A stretch of 64,000 nucleotides of DNA from Pseudomonas neuropathica (lineage in GTDB: Bacteria; Pseudomonadota; Gammaproteobacteria; Pseudomonadales; Pseudomonadaceae). The translations under genes and the position numbers were made by a program. This document shows positions 18,462-27,562 of this stretch, in pieces (positions within the stretch are counted from its first letter, which is position 1; the number at the start of each line of letters is the position of its first letter). The DNA lies in assembly GCF_015461835.1 (NCBI RefSeq), contig NZ_JACOPX010000008.1, positions 124,001 to 188,000 of the forward strand, in the 5' to 3' direction. Below the pieces are notes generated by a model. The model saw only the letters and a program-made list of their open reading frames with translations, searched no databases and was not told where the DNA came from.

Positions 18462-19322
18462 TCACTCCGCCTCAGGGTCAATCTTGTTCTGGCTCAAATA
18501 CCGATTCAACACATCATCCTGCCCAGGCACAGAAGCGTCCCCCGCCACCTGCCACAACCGCCGCTCAATCCCCTGCGCCACCATATGCCCCACCGCCGCC
18601 TCAATCGCCGACAACACACAAAGCTGCGCCGGCTCATTCGTCGTATACCCGACCTCAGCCTCAAGCAACTTTTTGAACTCGATAAACTTGAAAATCCCGG
18701 CACTGCGCGCCACCGAATAAATCGTCTTGCTGGTCATCACATTCGCCAACACCTGCCCGCTGCGAACATCCACCGCACGCAAGTTCACAGTCACCTGATC
18801 CACCCGATACTCACGCTGCAAATCAATCCCCAGATACCGCGCCCCTTCCCCACCGCTACGCACGTTCGTGTCATAAGCGATGATCCCACCCTCAAGCATC
18901 ATGTTCGCCGCCTGCAACGGCGGCAGCTCACCCTGAATATTCACCGGCGTATTCGGCTTCTTCTGCGACGCGCGAATGATCTTGCGCTCGGTCAACAGGT
19001 TCTGCAGCCCTTCCCGCTCCAGCACCACAAACCAACCACTGGCCTGCATCGCGTCCATCAACATCGACGCTGCACCCTGGGTCACACTGGTGGAAAACGA
19101 ACTCGCCGGCGTCGGCTTGTACTGCCCGGTCTGATCACGGAACCCGTACACCACCGCCATCAACCGCCCCTTGGGCCGTGGCATCTTCAGCAAGTCGTAA
19201 TAAGTCGAGGCCCTTGGAGTCAGGGTCGGGGTTTCGGTGTCCTGCTCGGCCGACATCGGCTCACGCAGACTGCACCCTTGTAATGTCGCCAACAGCAGCC
19301 CTAACGCGATGATCTTTTTCAT
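18462..19322 (-). CDS. csgG: Curli secretion channel lipoprotein CsgG
   Basis: A 286-residue lipoprotein (lipobox 'LQGCS') with the hallmarks of CsgG: 'VYGFRDQTGQYKP', 'MLMDAMQASGWFVVLEREGLQNLLTERKII', 'GIIAYDTNVRSGGEGARYLGI', 'YRVDQVTVNLRAVDVRSGQVL' and 'SKTIYS'. CsgG forms a nine-fold outer-membrane pore that exports curlin subunits. It is the last gene of the long minus-strand chain, 28 bases after csgF. The final 30 residues are longer than in E. coli. Confidence 0.93.
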   Translation of the reverse strand: MKKIIALGLLLATLQGCSLREPMSAEQDTETPTLTPRASTYYDLLKMPRPKGRLMAVVYGFRDQTGQYKPTPASSFSTSVTQGAASMLMDAMQASGWFVVLEREGLQNLLTERKIIRASQKKPNTPVNIQGELPPLQAANMMLEGGIIAYDTNVRSGGEGARYLGIDLQREYRVDQVTVNLRAVDVRSGQVLANVMTSKTIYSVARSAGIFKFIEFKKLLEAEVGYTTNEPAQLCVLSAIEAAVGHMVAQGIERRLWQVAGDASVPGQDDVLNRYLSQNKIDPEAE

Positions 19323-19350
19323 GTCCGTTCTCCCCGGAACCGTCAGCCCG

Positions 19351-19782
19351 TCATGGGTTGAGGCCGTTCACCTGAATTTCCGAAACCTCACCGGTCGCTC
19401 GATCGGTCACTTCAATGCTCAGTGCCCCGGAGTCGTCGATGACGTTGACGATAAAAGAGTCGGTGGACAGGCTCCCCGTGTTGCCGGTGGAGATGTTGTC
19501 CAGCAACTGCCCTAGCAGCCGCGATTGCAATTGACTGGTGAAGCGCTCCAGCGCCGAGGTGCCGGCCACGCTCGAACGGCTTTTCAGGTCCGGATCGTCG
19601 TGATCGTTTTGCGCCTGCGCGTTGTTGAGCAGCCAGGTGCCGTTGAGCGGGTTGCCGCCGAACGACGGGTTGACCGGCGTGTAGACCAGTTCAGTGGCCT
19701 GGACAGCCGCAACGCTGGCGAGCCCGATCAACAACCCCGAGATCCAGAATCCGCTGCGCCGTGAGAACGTTGTGCTGTTCAT
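19351..19782 (-). CDS. csgF: Curli assembly factor CsgF
   Basis: A 143-residue secreted protein with signal peptide to 'VQATELVYTPVNPSFGG'; the 'YTP-NPSFGGNPLNG' start of the mature chain, then 'LLNNAQAQN', is diagnostic for CsgF, which inserts in the CsgG pore and couples export to nucleation. The ATG overlaps the csgE stop by 4 bases. Confidence 0.92.
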   Translation of the reverse strand: MNSTTFSRRSGFWISGLLIGLASVAAVQATELVYTPVNPSFGGNPLNGTWLLNNAQAQNDHDDPDLKSRSSVAGTSALERFTSQLQSRLLGQLLDNISTGNTGSLSTDSFIVNVIDDSGALSIEVTDRATGEVSEIQVNGLNP

Positions 19783-20171
19783 AGTTCGTCCTTCTCAAGG
19801 TCGGTGGTGTCCTGCAACAGAGCCTCCAGCTTGCGCTGGACAACCTGGCGTCGAACCCAGTCGGCGGCCGCGTAGGCCTCGTCCTTCAGTTCCACGGTGT
19901 TCGGCGGCAGGAAGCGCCGATAAACCAGGCGTTGCTGATATTCCACGGTCACCAGGCTGCCCCAGCGCGCGTCGGGGCGCTCGCGCACCACCAGGTTGAA
20001 ATCCATCGGGCTGGTGTCACGCAGGCGTTCACTGAACGAGTAGTAAAAGTCGTGGCCGATGTGCGAGATCGTGTCGTCGACGATGAAGCCCATCATTTCG
20101 TCTTCTTCACCGGCGTGGGCGCAGCACGCCACAGCGGTGAGGATCAGCGCGCACCACCACTGACGAGTCAT
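19779..20171 (-). CDS. csgE: Curli chaperone/export factor CsgE
   Basis: A 130-residue periplasmic protein (signal peptide to 'CCAHAG') with the CsgE features 'GFIVDDTISHIGHDFYYSF' and 'LVVRERPDARWGSLVTV', and the later 'QQRLVYRRFLPP'. CsgE caps CsgG from the periplasm and feeds unfolded subunits. Its start overlaps the stop of the pseudopilin gene at 20168, which links curli export genes to the secretion machine by translational coupling. Confidence 0.9.
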   Translation of the reverse strand: MTRQWWCALILTAVACCAHAGEEDEMMGFIVDDTISHIGHDFYYSFSERLRDTSPMDFNLVVRERPDARWGSLVTVEYQQRLVYRRFLPPNTVELKDEAYAAADWVRRQVVQRKLEALLQDTTDLEKDEL

Positions 20172-20707
20172 GGCTGCAACGCCTGCGGCAAATTTGACTG
20201 GCCTTTGGCCGGGCCATTGGTGCCTTCAAGAAAGGCTTTTTCGGCAACGAACTGCCAGTCCGAATAGCGCTGCATGCCTTCGAAATCCGACCACTGTGTC
20301 GGGAAGTCCGCCTGCTTCAACGGCAGCTCGGTCGACGGGCTGTTGAGGCCGGTGATGCGTCCATCGAAACCGCGTTGTACTGCCCATTCACCCTGACCGA
20401 TCGGGTCTGGATAAAGCTGACGCAAATGATGTTTCGCTTCTGGAAAACGTTGATCGTCGAGCAGGTCGACCAATTCTTTCGGGTACTGCGCCAACCCCGG
20501 CGAACTGCGGTAGTAGCTGCGCAGCGCCTGGGCGTATTGAGTGCCGACCCAGAGCAACTGGCGTTCACGGTCACGGCGCGACGCGGTCGACCACAACTCG
20601 CCAGCACTGGCCAGGCCCATGCCCATCACCACAATCAGGAACAGCACGCCCAGGTAAGTGAAGCCGCCCTGCTGCGCGCGGTTACCACTCGGAATACTGG
20701 CTGCCAT
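20168..20707 (-). CDS. Atypical pseudopilin lacking Glu5
   Basis: A 179-residue pseudopilin: prepilin cleavage site in 'QQGGFTYLGVLFLIVV' and a long hydrophobic helix, but the residue at mature position 5 is Leu rather than the conserved Glu, as in tip-type pseudopilins. The C-terminal domain has 'ARRDRERQLLWVG-QYAQALRSYYRSSPG'-like helices (here 'TASRRDRERQLLWVG') typical of a recurring T2SS-associated protein. ATG 20707 follows GGGAGG at 7 bases. It is the last of three pseudopilin genes and overlaps csgE by 4 bases. Confidence 0.78.
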   Translation of the reverse strand: MAASIPSGNRAQQGGFTYLGVLFLIVVMGMGLASAGELWSTASRRDRERQLLWVGTQYAQALRSYYRSSPGLAQYPKELVDLLDDQRFPEAKHHLRQLYPDPIGQGEWAVQRGFDGRITGLNSPSTELPLKQADFPTQWSDFEGMQRYSDWQFVAEKAFLEGTNGPAKGQSNLPQALQP

Positions 20708-21056
20708 CACGCGCCCTCCCGGTAGCACCGCTTTTGATATCAGCCACACCACCGGCAACGCCGTCCGGTGGCGCGATCAGCACCCACTGGTCTTTGCGTT
20801 CGGTAATCGGGTCGAGTGGCGCGTTGCGCAGGTAACGTTGTTCGATCAGTTGCTCGATGGAATCCGGATAACGGCCGGTGTCGCCGTAGAAGTGATCCAG
20901 CGCCTCGCGCATCGCCGACAGACTCTGGCGCAGGGTGGTTTCCTTCGACGCTTCGAGGCTGTTGAAGTAGCGCGGCAGCGCGATGGTCATCAGCGTGGCG
21001 ATGATCGCCATCACCACCATCAGCTCCAGCAAGGTAAAACCTTTTTCCCGGCGCAT
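20682..21056 (-). CDS. GspG-like pseudopilin
   Basis: A 124-residue pseudopilin starting 'MRREKGFTLLELMVVMAIIATL', with G/F cleavage and Glu5 present, and a GspG-type globular part ('SAMREALDHFYGDTGRYPDSIEQLI', 'LDPITERKDQW'). It follows the previous pseudopilin gene by 5 bases and overlaps the next by 26. Prepilin peptidase is not encoded in the window and must be supplied elsewhere (PilD). Confidence 0.83.
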   Translation of the reverse strand: MRREKGFTLLELMVVMAIIATLMTIALPRYFNSLEASKETTLRQSLSAMREALDHFYGDTGRYPDSIEQLIEQRYLRNAPLDPITERKDQWVLIAPPDGVAGGVADIKSGATGRARDGSQYSEW

Positions 21057-21061
21057 GAGGT

Positions 21062-21541
21062 TCACCACTCGCGGTAGGCGATGCCGTTGAGGCCCTTGCC
21101 CCGGGCGTGGGAGTAGACGTCGAACACGTCCTCGCCATCGCGCGGATTCTGAGCCGAACTGTTGTAGGCGCGCACGCCCCAACCCCCTTCATCATCACGT
21201 TTGGCCGGCACCAGCGGATCGCGCGGGATGCGGCGTAAAAAGTAGAACTTGGCGCCCTTGGCGCTGCGCACATCGCGCACGCCTTCGACCAGCACTTTCA
21301 GGTTCGGCGGGTAGCCGCTGCTGTTCAGCGACTTCTCGATGTAGCCGGCATCGAAGGCGCGTTTGTAGGCGTCGATGGCATCGCGAATCTGGTACAGCGC
21401 GTTGCGCAATTCCTGCTCCTTGCCCCGCCGCACCAGGGTCTCGGTCAGCGGCGCGGCCATGCTCGCCAACAGGCCAATCAGGGCCAGCGTCACCACGACT
21501 TCGATCAGGGTGAAACCGCGTTGGGAGGCGTTCATGATCAA
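21062..21541 (-). CDS. GspG/PilE-like pseudopilin
   Basis: A 159-residue pseudopilin: 'SQRGFTLIEVVVTLALIGLLASMA' gives the cleavage site and Glu5, followed by 'LRNALYQIRDAIDAYKRAFDAGY' and 'RRIPRDPL', the usual major-pseudopilin core. The start (ATG 21541 or ATG 21535) overlaps the secretin stop. With two more pseudopilins downstream and gspG at 41.0 kb, the system has four pilin-like subunits. Confidence 0.83.
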   Translation of the reverse strand: MIMNASQRGFTLIEVVVTLALIGLLASMAAPLTETLVRRGKEQELRNALYQIRDAIDAYKRAFDAGYIEKSLNSSGYPPNLKVLVEGVRDVRSAKGAKFYFLRRIPRDPLVPAKRDDEGGWGVRAYNSSAQNPRDGEDVFDVYSHARGKGLNGIAYREW

Positions 21542-23385
21542 GGCTTCTCGACAGTGACGCGGGTGGTGGCCACGGCCGATTCACCGACGGCACGCGGCTG
21601 CGCGGCAGGCGACGGCATCACGTAGCTCTGCGAACGATCCGGGGCCTGGATGTGCATGCTGGTCTCGGTGCCGGTGGAGAACTCCATGTCCGACGGGCTC
21701 TGATACGGCAGGTTGCGCACGATCCGTGGGGTGATCGACAGCACCAGTTCGGATTTGCCGATGGTGTCTTTGTTGCTGCCGAACAAACGGCCGAGTCCGG
21801 GAATATCGCCGAGCCCCGGAATCTTGTTGCCGGTGGCGCCGTGGTCGTTGCGCACCAGCCCGGCGAGGATCTGGGTTTCGCCATCGTGCAGACGCAGCGA
21901 GGTTTGCGCATTGCGGGTGTCGACCTGCACCGGGATCGTGCCCTGACGGGTCGGTTCCAGCGGCGTGGCGTTACTCACTTCGAGAGCAATCTTGATCGCC
22001 ACTTCGTTGTTCAGGTGCACGGTGGGCGTCACTTCGAGCTTCAGACCGACATCCAGGTAGGTCACGCTTTCAGTGATCACCGGCCCCTGTGTCGACGGCA
22101 CCGAGGTCGCGCTGATGATCGGCACGCGCTGACCAATGTGAATGCGCGCCTGCTCGCGGTTGCTGACGCGAATCACCGGACTGGCGAGGGTGTTGATGTC
22201 GTTGTCCTGCGCGTTGATCTTGGCTTGCGGCGATGGGCCGATGGAGATGCGGTCAGAGTTGATGCCCTTGAGCTGGCCCAACAGGGTGACTGGCGAACCA
22301 TCGGAGTTGACCACACCGAAGGTGCTCGGCCATTGCAGGCCAAGGTCGAGAATGCGCTGGGTGGCGACTTCCATCACCTCCACTTCGAGCACCACCTCGG
22401 GGTTGGACTGGTCTTGCGATTGCAGAAGTTTCTCGGCCATGCGCACGGCGTCTTCGGTGTCGCGCATGGTCAGGGTGTTGAGTCGTTCGTCGACAAACAC
22501 ATCGCGGGTCTTGAGCATGGTTTTGACCATGTTTAGCGCGGTGTTGGCGTCGATGCTGGTCAGGTAGAACGTGCGCATCACCAGTTCCTGGTAATCCTTC
22601 ACTTTCTGTGGCGAATCCGGGTAGATCAGCAAGGTGTTTTCGTTCACCACTTTCTGGTGCAACTGGTTCTGTTGCAGCAGCAAGGTCACGGCGTCTTCGA
22701 TGCGCACGTCACGCACGAAGATCGTCGCTTTCATGTCCGGGCGCAGGTCTTTGTCGAAGATGAAATTGAGCCCGGCGACTTGCGACAGCACTTCGAAAAT
22801 GGTCTTGAGGTTGGCGTCACGAAATTCCAGAGTCACCGGGCGATCGAGCTTGGTGCGCAGTTGCGGATAAGCAATCACGTTGCGGCTCTGCACCAGGCGA
22901 ATGTTGCCTTGCAACTCCAGCGCGCCTTGGTTGGCCGGGTCGAGTTCGAGGATCTGTTTGACCTGACGATCCGCACCGTAGATGTCGCCACGACGCAGGT
23001 CGCCGCGGGCCAGCTCAAGTTTCTCGTCCATGCTGCGCAGGTACTCCATCTGCTTCAGCGCATCCTGGGCGCGGCGGTTGTTCGGCTCGATGGTCAGCAC
23101 GCGCATGTAGGCGGTGCGCGCCGAAGTGAAGTCGCGACGCGCGCGGTCGGTGTCGCCGGCCGTCAGCAACGACGTGATCGCCTTGGCCCGGCCGGTGTTG
23201 AGCAGCAGGTGCAATTCGGTGTCGCGAGGGTTTTCACGCAGGCCTTCTTCGATCCGCGCCAGCCCCGCCTCGTACTGACCCTGTTCAATCAGGTCGGCGG
23301 CTTCCTTGTTGGCCACCTGCGCGGTGCTGCACGCGGCCAGCCCGGCACACAGGCCCAGGCTCATCAGCAAACGGGAACGGTTCAT
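21538..23385 (-). CDS. gspD: Lipoprotein secretin of the type II-like system (GspD/MshL type) with TPR N-terminus
   Basis: A 615-residue outer-membrane secretin. Lipobox 'LAACS', then TPR-like helices (about 25-145), a STN/N0-type domain ('VTLEFRDANLKTIFEVLSQVAGLNFIFDKDL'), a short N1-type domain ('VMRTFYLTSIDANTALNMVKTML') and the secretin core ('VLEVEVMEVATQRILDLGLQWP', 'RVPIISATS', 'VTYLDVGLKLEVTP', 'GNKIPGLGDIPGLGRLFG', 'ELVLSITPRIV'). With only one N1-like repeat and fused TPRs it is closer to MSHA/type IV pilus secretins than to classical XcpQ. It overlaps the PilP-like gene by 4 bases. It should form the exit channel for this machine. Confidence 0.9.
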   Translation of the reverse strand: MNRSRLLMSLGLCAGLAACSTAQVANKEAADLIEQGQYEAGLARIEEGLRENPRDTELHLLLNTGRAKAITSLLTAGDTDRARRDFTSARTAYMRVLTIEPNNRRAQDALKQMEYLRSMDEKLELARGDLRRGDIYGADRQVKQILELDPANQGALELQGNIRLVQSRNVIAYPQLRTKLDRPVTLEFRDANLKTIFEVLSQVAGLNFIFDKDLRPDMKATIFVRDVRIEDAVTLLLQQNQLHQKVVNENTLLIYPDSPQKVKDYQELVMRTFYLTSIDANTALNMVKTMLKTRDVFVDERLNTLTMRDTEDAVRMAEKLLQSQDQSNPEVVLEVEVMEVATQRILDLGLQWPSTFGVVNSDGSPVTLLGQLKGINSDRISIGPSPQAKINAQDNDINTLASPVIRVSNREQARIHIGQRVPIISATSVPSTQGPVITESVTYLDVGLKLEVTPTVHLNNEVAIKIALEVSNATPLEPTRQGTIPVQVDTRNAQTSLRLHDGETQILAGLVRNDHGATGNKIPGLGDIPGLGRLFGSNKDTIGKSELVLSITPRIVRNLPYQSPSDMEFSTGTETSMHIQAPDRSQSYVMPSPAAQPRAVGESAVATTRVTVEKP

Positions 23386-23897
23386 TGCGTACTCCCCACA
23401 GACAAGGTCTGCGACAAATGCAAAGGCAGGTAGACCAGGCTCAATTCCACATCGGAAATGCCGGTGATCTTCCAGGTGTCGTCGATCACATCCCCGTTGC
23501 GCACGACGTAGATCTTTTCGCCGTTCTGCAAAAACACTTGCAGGTCGCTGCGGTCATGCAGCCGACCGACGAACTGAAACGGCACCGGTGGCAGGCTCGG
23601 GGCTTGCACCACTGTGGCCGGGTTGATCGCTTGTTCGGTGACCGTGGCCAGGGTCGGCGCGGCCTTCCAGGATTTCGCCGCGAACAGATCGCCGGCCGGG
23701 CTCAGGTCCTTGATCGGTGCATCCTTGGCCTTGGCGGTGCTGGCCGGCAGCGCGCCCCGGGTTTTCCCCGGTGTGGCGACGGCAACCTGGTTCGAATCGG
23801 CGTCTTCGCTTGGCGAGAAATACGCCGGCAACCACGCCAACGCCGCCGCCACACCGAAGAACGCCAGCCACCCTGTCACGCGCTTGGTATTCATCAC
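23382..23897 (-). CDS. PilP/GspC-like inner-membrane linker protein
   Basis: A 171-residue protein with one N-terminal membrane segment ('WLAFFGVAAALAWLP'), a Pro/Ala-rich linker, and a small beta domain near the end ('FQFVGRLHDRSDLQVFLQNGEKIYVVRNGDVIDDTWKI'), the HR/PilP-type domain that contacts the secretin. It overlaps its neighbours by 4 bases on both sides. Confidence 0.78.
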   Translation of the reverse strand: MMNTKRVTGWLAFFGVAAALAWLPAYFSPSEDADSNQVAVATPGKTRGALPASTAKAKDAPIKDLSPAGDLFAAKSWKAAPTLATVTEQAINPATVVQAPSLPPVPFQFVGRLHDRSDLQVFLQNGEKIYVVRNGDVIDDTWKITGISDVELSLVYLPLHLSQTLSVGSTQ

Positions 23898-24442
23898 GAC
23901 CTCGACAGGTAAAGGGTCATACGGATCCGGCCATTGAGGTCGGTGTCGCCAATCTTCTTGCGTTGCAACTCGAGGTCTTCCACCACCACCGCCGGCAACT
24001 GACCGAGCAAGGCGTGCACGAAGCGGCGCAGTTGCGGGTAGCTGCCGCGCACTGGCAAGAGGATCTGATAGCGCGCCAGATGGGTTTTCGGGTCGACACC
24101 GAGGGCGTACTCACCGCGCGCCAGGGTGATGTGCTCCTGGGCTGCGAGGGCGTAGATGCGGTCGATGGCGACGGTGGCTTGCGGCTGCGCCGGCAGTTTG
24201 TTGCGGAAGTCGTCGAGCTGACGCTGCGGCACCACCGGCGGCGCGATGCTGCCGTCTTCAACCTTGGCCAGGTACTCGCTGGCTTCCTGAGTCTGCTGGC
24301 TCAAGTGCTGCAACGATTGCCAGCCCGGCAGCAAGCCACCGAGTGCCCAAGCCACGGCGACCAGCAGCAACGCCAACCCGGCGAGGCCCGGAACGCCGAG
24401 GCCTTGCAGGTATTCGTGGACGATCAGTCTAGGGATTCGCAT
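23894..24442 (-). CDS. PilO/GspM-like protein
   Basis: A 182-residue inner-membrane protein: a membrane segment ('LAGLALLLVAVAWALGGLLPG'), a coiled-coil stretch, then a ferredoxin-like domain ending 'VVVEDLELQRKKIGDTDLNGRIRMTLYL', typical of PilO. It overlaps the PilN-like gene by 14 bases. Confidence 0.8.
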   Translation of the reverse strand: MRIPRLIVHEYLQGLGVPGLAGLALLLVAVAWALGGLLPGWQSLQHLSQQTQEASEYLAKVEDGSIAPPVVPQRQLDDFRNKLPAQPQATVAIDRIYALAAQEHITLARGEYALGVDPKTHLARYQILLPVRGSYPQLRRFVHALLGQLPAVVVEDLELQRKKIGDTDLNGRIRMTLYLSRS

Positions 24443-24974
24443 CGCCCATCTCCCAGGTCGCCGACAGGTTGAATTGCACCGGTTGCTCCGGCGATTTGAC
24501 GACGATTTCGTGGCTCAGCAGCGACACGTCGGACAGCTCGTCGCTGGCTTCCAGCCGTTTGTGGAAATCGAGCATCGCTTGCAGATCCCGCGCTTCAGCG
24601 CTGATCCGCACTTGGCCCTTGCGCGCATCCGGGGTCAGAGTCAGCAGCGCGACGTCATCGCGCGGCATGGCTTCGAGCATGGCGAACAGGCGTTCCCACG
24701 GCCGGCGCAGTTGCTGCGAGACCTTGCGCATCTCGGCGAGGTTTGCCGCTTGCTCGCGGGTTTCCGCCGGGCTCAGGGTGGACTTGGCGCCGCTGTCGCC
24801 GGTGAGCTGACGCTGCGTGGTTTGCAGATGACCTTGTTGCTGTTCGGTGTGCGCGTCGAGGTGCTGTTGCACGCCGAAGCACAGCAGCGCCAGCAGCACG
24901 CCGCCGCCGAGCAGGCTCCAGCCCAACGGGCCGGAACGTGGACGTGGCTGAAAATCGAGATTAAGCGCGCGCAT
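24429..24974 (-). CDS. PilN/GspL-C-like protein
   Basis: A 181-residue inner-membrane protein starting 'MRALNLDFQPRP', with one membrane segment ('LGWSLLGGGVLLALLCFG'), a coiled coil and a C-terminal PilN-like fold ('VALLTLTPDARKGQVRISAEARDLQAMLDF'). Its ATG lies one base after the PilM-like stop. PilN/PilO pairs bridge the cytoplasmic motor to the secretin linker. Confidence 0.8.
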   Translation of the reverse strand: MRALNLDFQPRPRSGPLGWSLLGGGVLLALLCFGVQQHLDAHTEQQQGHLQTTQRQLTGDSGAKSTLSPAETREQAANLAEMRKVSQQLRRPWERLFAMLEAMPRDDVALLTLTPDARKGQVRISAEARDLQAMLDFHKRLEASDELSDVSLLSHEIVVKSPEQPVQFNLSATWEMGDANP

Positions 24975-24975
24975 G

Positions 24976-25779
24976 TCAGGCCACCGCCCGGGACATGACG
25001 TACAAGCCGTCACGCACGGTCATCGCGTCGTCTTCAAGGGTGCGCAGTTGCACCCCCGCCACGTCCGGATGCGCATCAAGGCGCGCCGGCGCATGCAGAT
25101 AAACGTTGAAGGCGCGTTCGCTGGTCGAGGCCTGCAGCTGCCGTTCGCGACCGATCAGGGCATTCAACGCGGCATCGCTGTCGCTGCCGCCCACTGAGCG
25201 CACACCGGCCCAGCGCCCTTCCCTTGCGAGCAACAACACGCTGCGTTGCGGCTCGGCGACGACGAAGAGGAAGTCGCCGGCATCGAGACTTTTGTCGAAG
25301 CGGTTGAACGCCGCCATCAGGTACGGCTGCACCGAGCGCAGGCGCAAACCGCGACCACTGACCAGCGTGCGCAGGCGTTCGAGCAAGTCTTGCGGCAAGG
25401 CGCTGGCGATGCGGTCGTAACCGGCCGGTTCGGCGGACAACACCAGACTCCACGGCTGGGTTGGTGCACCGAACAGGTCTTCGAAACACAGTTGGGCAAA
25501 GCCGCGCAGTTCCTCAGGGCTGCTGATCTGCGCGCTCCATGGCACCAGGCAGAAACGGCTGAAGTGACCGGAAATGACCACGCTCAATTCGGCACCGGCG
25601 CCGGCGTGTTCACCGAGCAGGCGATCGAGGGTATCCAGCGCCACCGCGTAGCTCTGGAAGCCTTCGTCGATGTAACCGACGCTGCCCAGCCACAGGGTGT
25701 CGCTGCCGCGCCGCTGACCGAGACCAACACCGCTGGCGCCGAGCACGGCGACAAAACGCTCACGAGATAAATGTGACAC
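24976..25779 (-). CDS. PilM-like cytoplasmic assembly protein
   Basis: A 267-residue protein that I start at GTG 25779, because GGAGGAG lies 7 bases upstream; it overlaps the gspE stop by 20 bases. 'ERFVAVLGASGVGLGQ', 'DRLLGEHAGAGAELSVVISGHFSRFCLVPW' and 'SVLLLAREGRWAGVRSVGG' fit a shortened actin-like PilM/GspL-N fold. It would connect the ATPase to the PilN-like protein. Confidence 0.68.
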   Translation of the reverse strand: MSHLSRERFVAVLGASGVGLGQRRGSDTLWLGSVGYIDEGFQSYAVALDTLDRLLGEHAGAGAELSVVISGHFSRFCLVPWSAQISSPEELRGFAQLCFEDLFGAPTQPWSLVLSAEPAGYDRIASALPQDLLERLRTLVSGRGLRLRSVQPYLMAAFNRFDKSLDAGDFLFVVAEPQRSVLLLAREGRWAGVRSVGGSDSDAALNALIGRERQLQASTSERAFNVYLHAPARLDAHPDVAGVQLRTLEDDAMTVRDGLYVMSRAVA

Positions 25780-27481
25780 GGTTGATCTCCTCCAGCGTGG
25801 TGCGACCTTGTTCCACCAGCTCCAGCGCCGATTCGCGCAGCAGGCGCAAACCACGGGCGCAGGCCAGGGCTTTGATTTGTTTGATCGGTTGGCGCTCGAC
25901 GATCATCTGGCGCAGCTCGTCGTCGAGGTGCAGCAACTCGGCAATCGCCGTGCGCCCGCGATAGCCGCTGCCCCGGCAGTGGCCGCAACCCTTGCCGTGA
26001 ACGAAGTGGTAGTGATCGACTTTCTGCGGATCGAGGCCCGATGCGCGCAGTTCTTCATCGCTCGGATTGACCGGTGCGCTGCAACTGGCGCACACCAGCC
26101 GGATCAGGCGCTGGGCGAGAATCGCGTTGAGCGCCGAAACCAGGCTGTAGGGGTCGATTTCCATTTGCGTGAAGCGGCCGATCACGTCGAAGACGTTGTT
26201 GGCGTGGATGGTGGTGAACACCAGGTGACCGGTGAGCGCCGATTGCACAGCGATCTGCGCGGTGTCCGGATCACGGATTTCGCCGACCATGATCTTGTCC
26301 GGGTCGTGACGCAGGATCGAGCGCAAGCCACGGGCGAAGGTCAGGCCTTTTTTCTCGTTGACTGGAATTTGCAGCACCCCCGGCAACTGATATTCGACCG
26401 GGTCTTCGATGGTGATGATCTTGTCCACGCCGTGGTTGATCTCGGTGATCATCGCGTACAGCGTGGTGGTCTTGCCGCTGCCGGTCGGGCCCGTCACCAG
26501 GACCATGCCGTAGGGTTCGGCGGCGAGGCGACGCAACTGGCGCAGGGTTTCGTCTTCAAAGCCCAGCGCCTGCAATTGCACGCCGCAGACCTTGTCGGCG
26601 AGATCCTGTTTGTCGAGCACCCGCAGTACCGCGTCTTCGCCGAAGATGCTCGGCATGATCGATACGCGAAAATCGATCTGGCGGCCACTGATGCCGATCT
26701 TGAAGCGACCGTCTTGCGGTACGCGCTTCTCGCCGATGTCCAGTTCAGCCATGACCTTGACCCGCGAAATCACCTGCTCGGCGAACTCGCTGCCCTGGAC
26801 TTTGCTGATGTTGTTGAGCACACCGTCGATGCGGTACTTGATCACCAGACCGTGGCCGGTGGTGCCGAGGTGGATGTCGCTGGCGTGCATTTTCAGCGCG
26901 TCGTACAGGGTCGAGTTGACCAGTTTCACCACGCTGCTGGCGTCTTCGCTGATGCTGGTCAGCGACAGGCTTTGCAGGGTGTCGATTTCGTGGTGGGTGT
27001 CGCCCTGAGCGTTCAGCGATTCGACGGCATGAAAGCTTTCTTCGTGGCGGGCCAGATAGGCCTTGAGGTCATCGGCGTGCACCAGATACAGCGGCGCGCC
27101 GTGCAGGCAATCGTCGATCCAGGCCAGCCGCGCCGGGTCGAAGGGGTCGGCAAATACGCCGATGACTTCGTCGTTGTGGCGCAGCAGGATGAATTCGCGT
27201 TTCAGGCATTGTGCGAGGGTGACCCGGTCGAACACCGGCGTCGCGGCAAACAGGCTGTCCGTGTCGAGCACCGGGTAATGCAGGGTGGCGCCGAGGGTGT
27301 GAATGAACGGCATCGGCGCCAGTTCACAGAGTACGCCGAGGGCTTCAAGGACGCGTTCGCCGGAGGTGGCGGCCCGCGCCCGGGCCTGGGACAACTGCTC
27401 GCTGGAAAAGTATTCACTGGAAAAGCGCTCGGTGGCACTTGCGGCCAACAGCGGTTCGACGACAACGGACAGACGTTCCAT
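25760..27481 (-). CDS. gspE: Type II secretion/pilus assembly ATPase, GspE/PilB family
   Basis: A 573-residue ATPase: N-terminal GspE-N domain, then the core with Walker A 'GPTGSGKT' near residue 333, Asp box 'ITIEDPVEYQ', Walker B 'MVGEIRDPDTAQIAVQSALTGHLVFTTIH' (with His box), and a four-cysteine zinc module ('CASC' then 'CGHC'). This is the usual length and all catalytic motifs are intact, so it should power the machine. It lies 81 bases downstream of the receiver protein gene and leads the overlapping chain to csgG. Confidence 0.93.
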   Translation of the reverse strand: MERLSVVVEPLLAASATERFSSEYFSSEQLSQARARAATSGERVLEALGVLCELAPMPFIHTLGATLHYPVLDTDSLFAATPVFDRVTLAQCLKREFILLRHNDEVIGVFADPFDPARLAWIDDCLHGAPLYLVHADDLKAYLARHEESFHAVESLNAQGDTHHEIDTLQSLSLTSISEDASSVVKLVNSTLYDALKMHASDIHLGTTGHGLVIKYRIDGVLNNISKVQGSEFAEQVISRVKVMAELDIGEKRVPQDGRFKIGISGRQIDFRVSIMPSIFGEDAVLRVLDKQDLADKVCGVQLQALGFEDETLRQLRRLAAEPYGMVLVTGPTGSGKTTTLYAMITEINHGVDKIITIEDPVEYQLPGVLQIPVNEKKGLTFARGLRSILRHDPDKIMVGEIRDPDTAQIAVQSALTGHLVFTTIHANNVFDVIGRFTQMEIDPYSLVSALNAILAQRLIRLVCASCSAPVNPSDEELRASGLDPQKVDHYHFVHGKGCGHCRGSGYRGRTAIAELLHLDDELRQMIVERQPIKQIKALACARGLRLLRESALELVEQGRTTLEEINRVTFIS

Positions 27482-27562
27482 GGCTTGCTCTCCAACCGGG
27501 GCTTAGAGCCCTGTCGGCGCGGCAAACCTTGGCGGCAAGTGCCGGAACGTCTGTTCGCGCCA

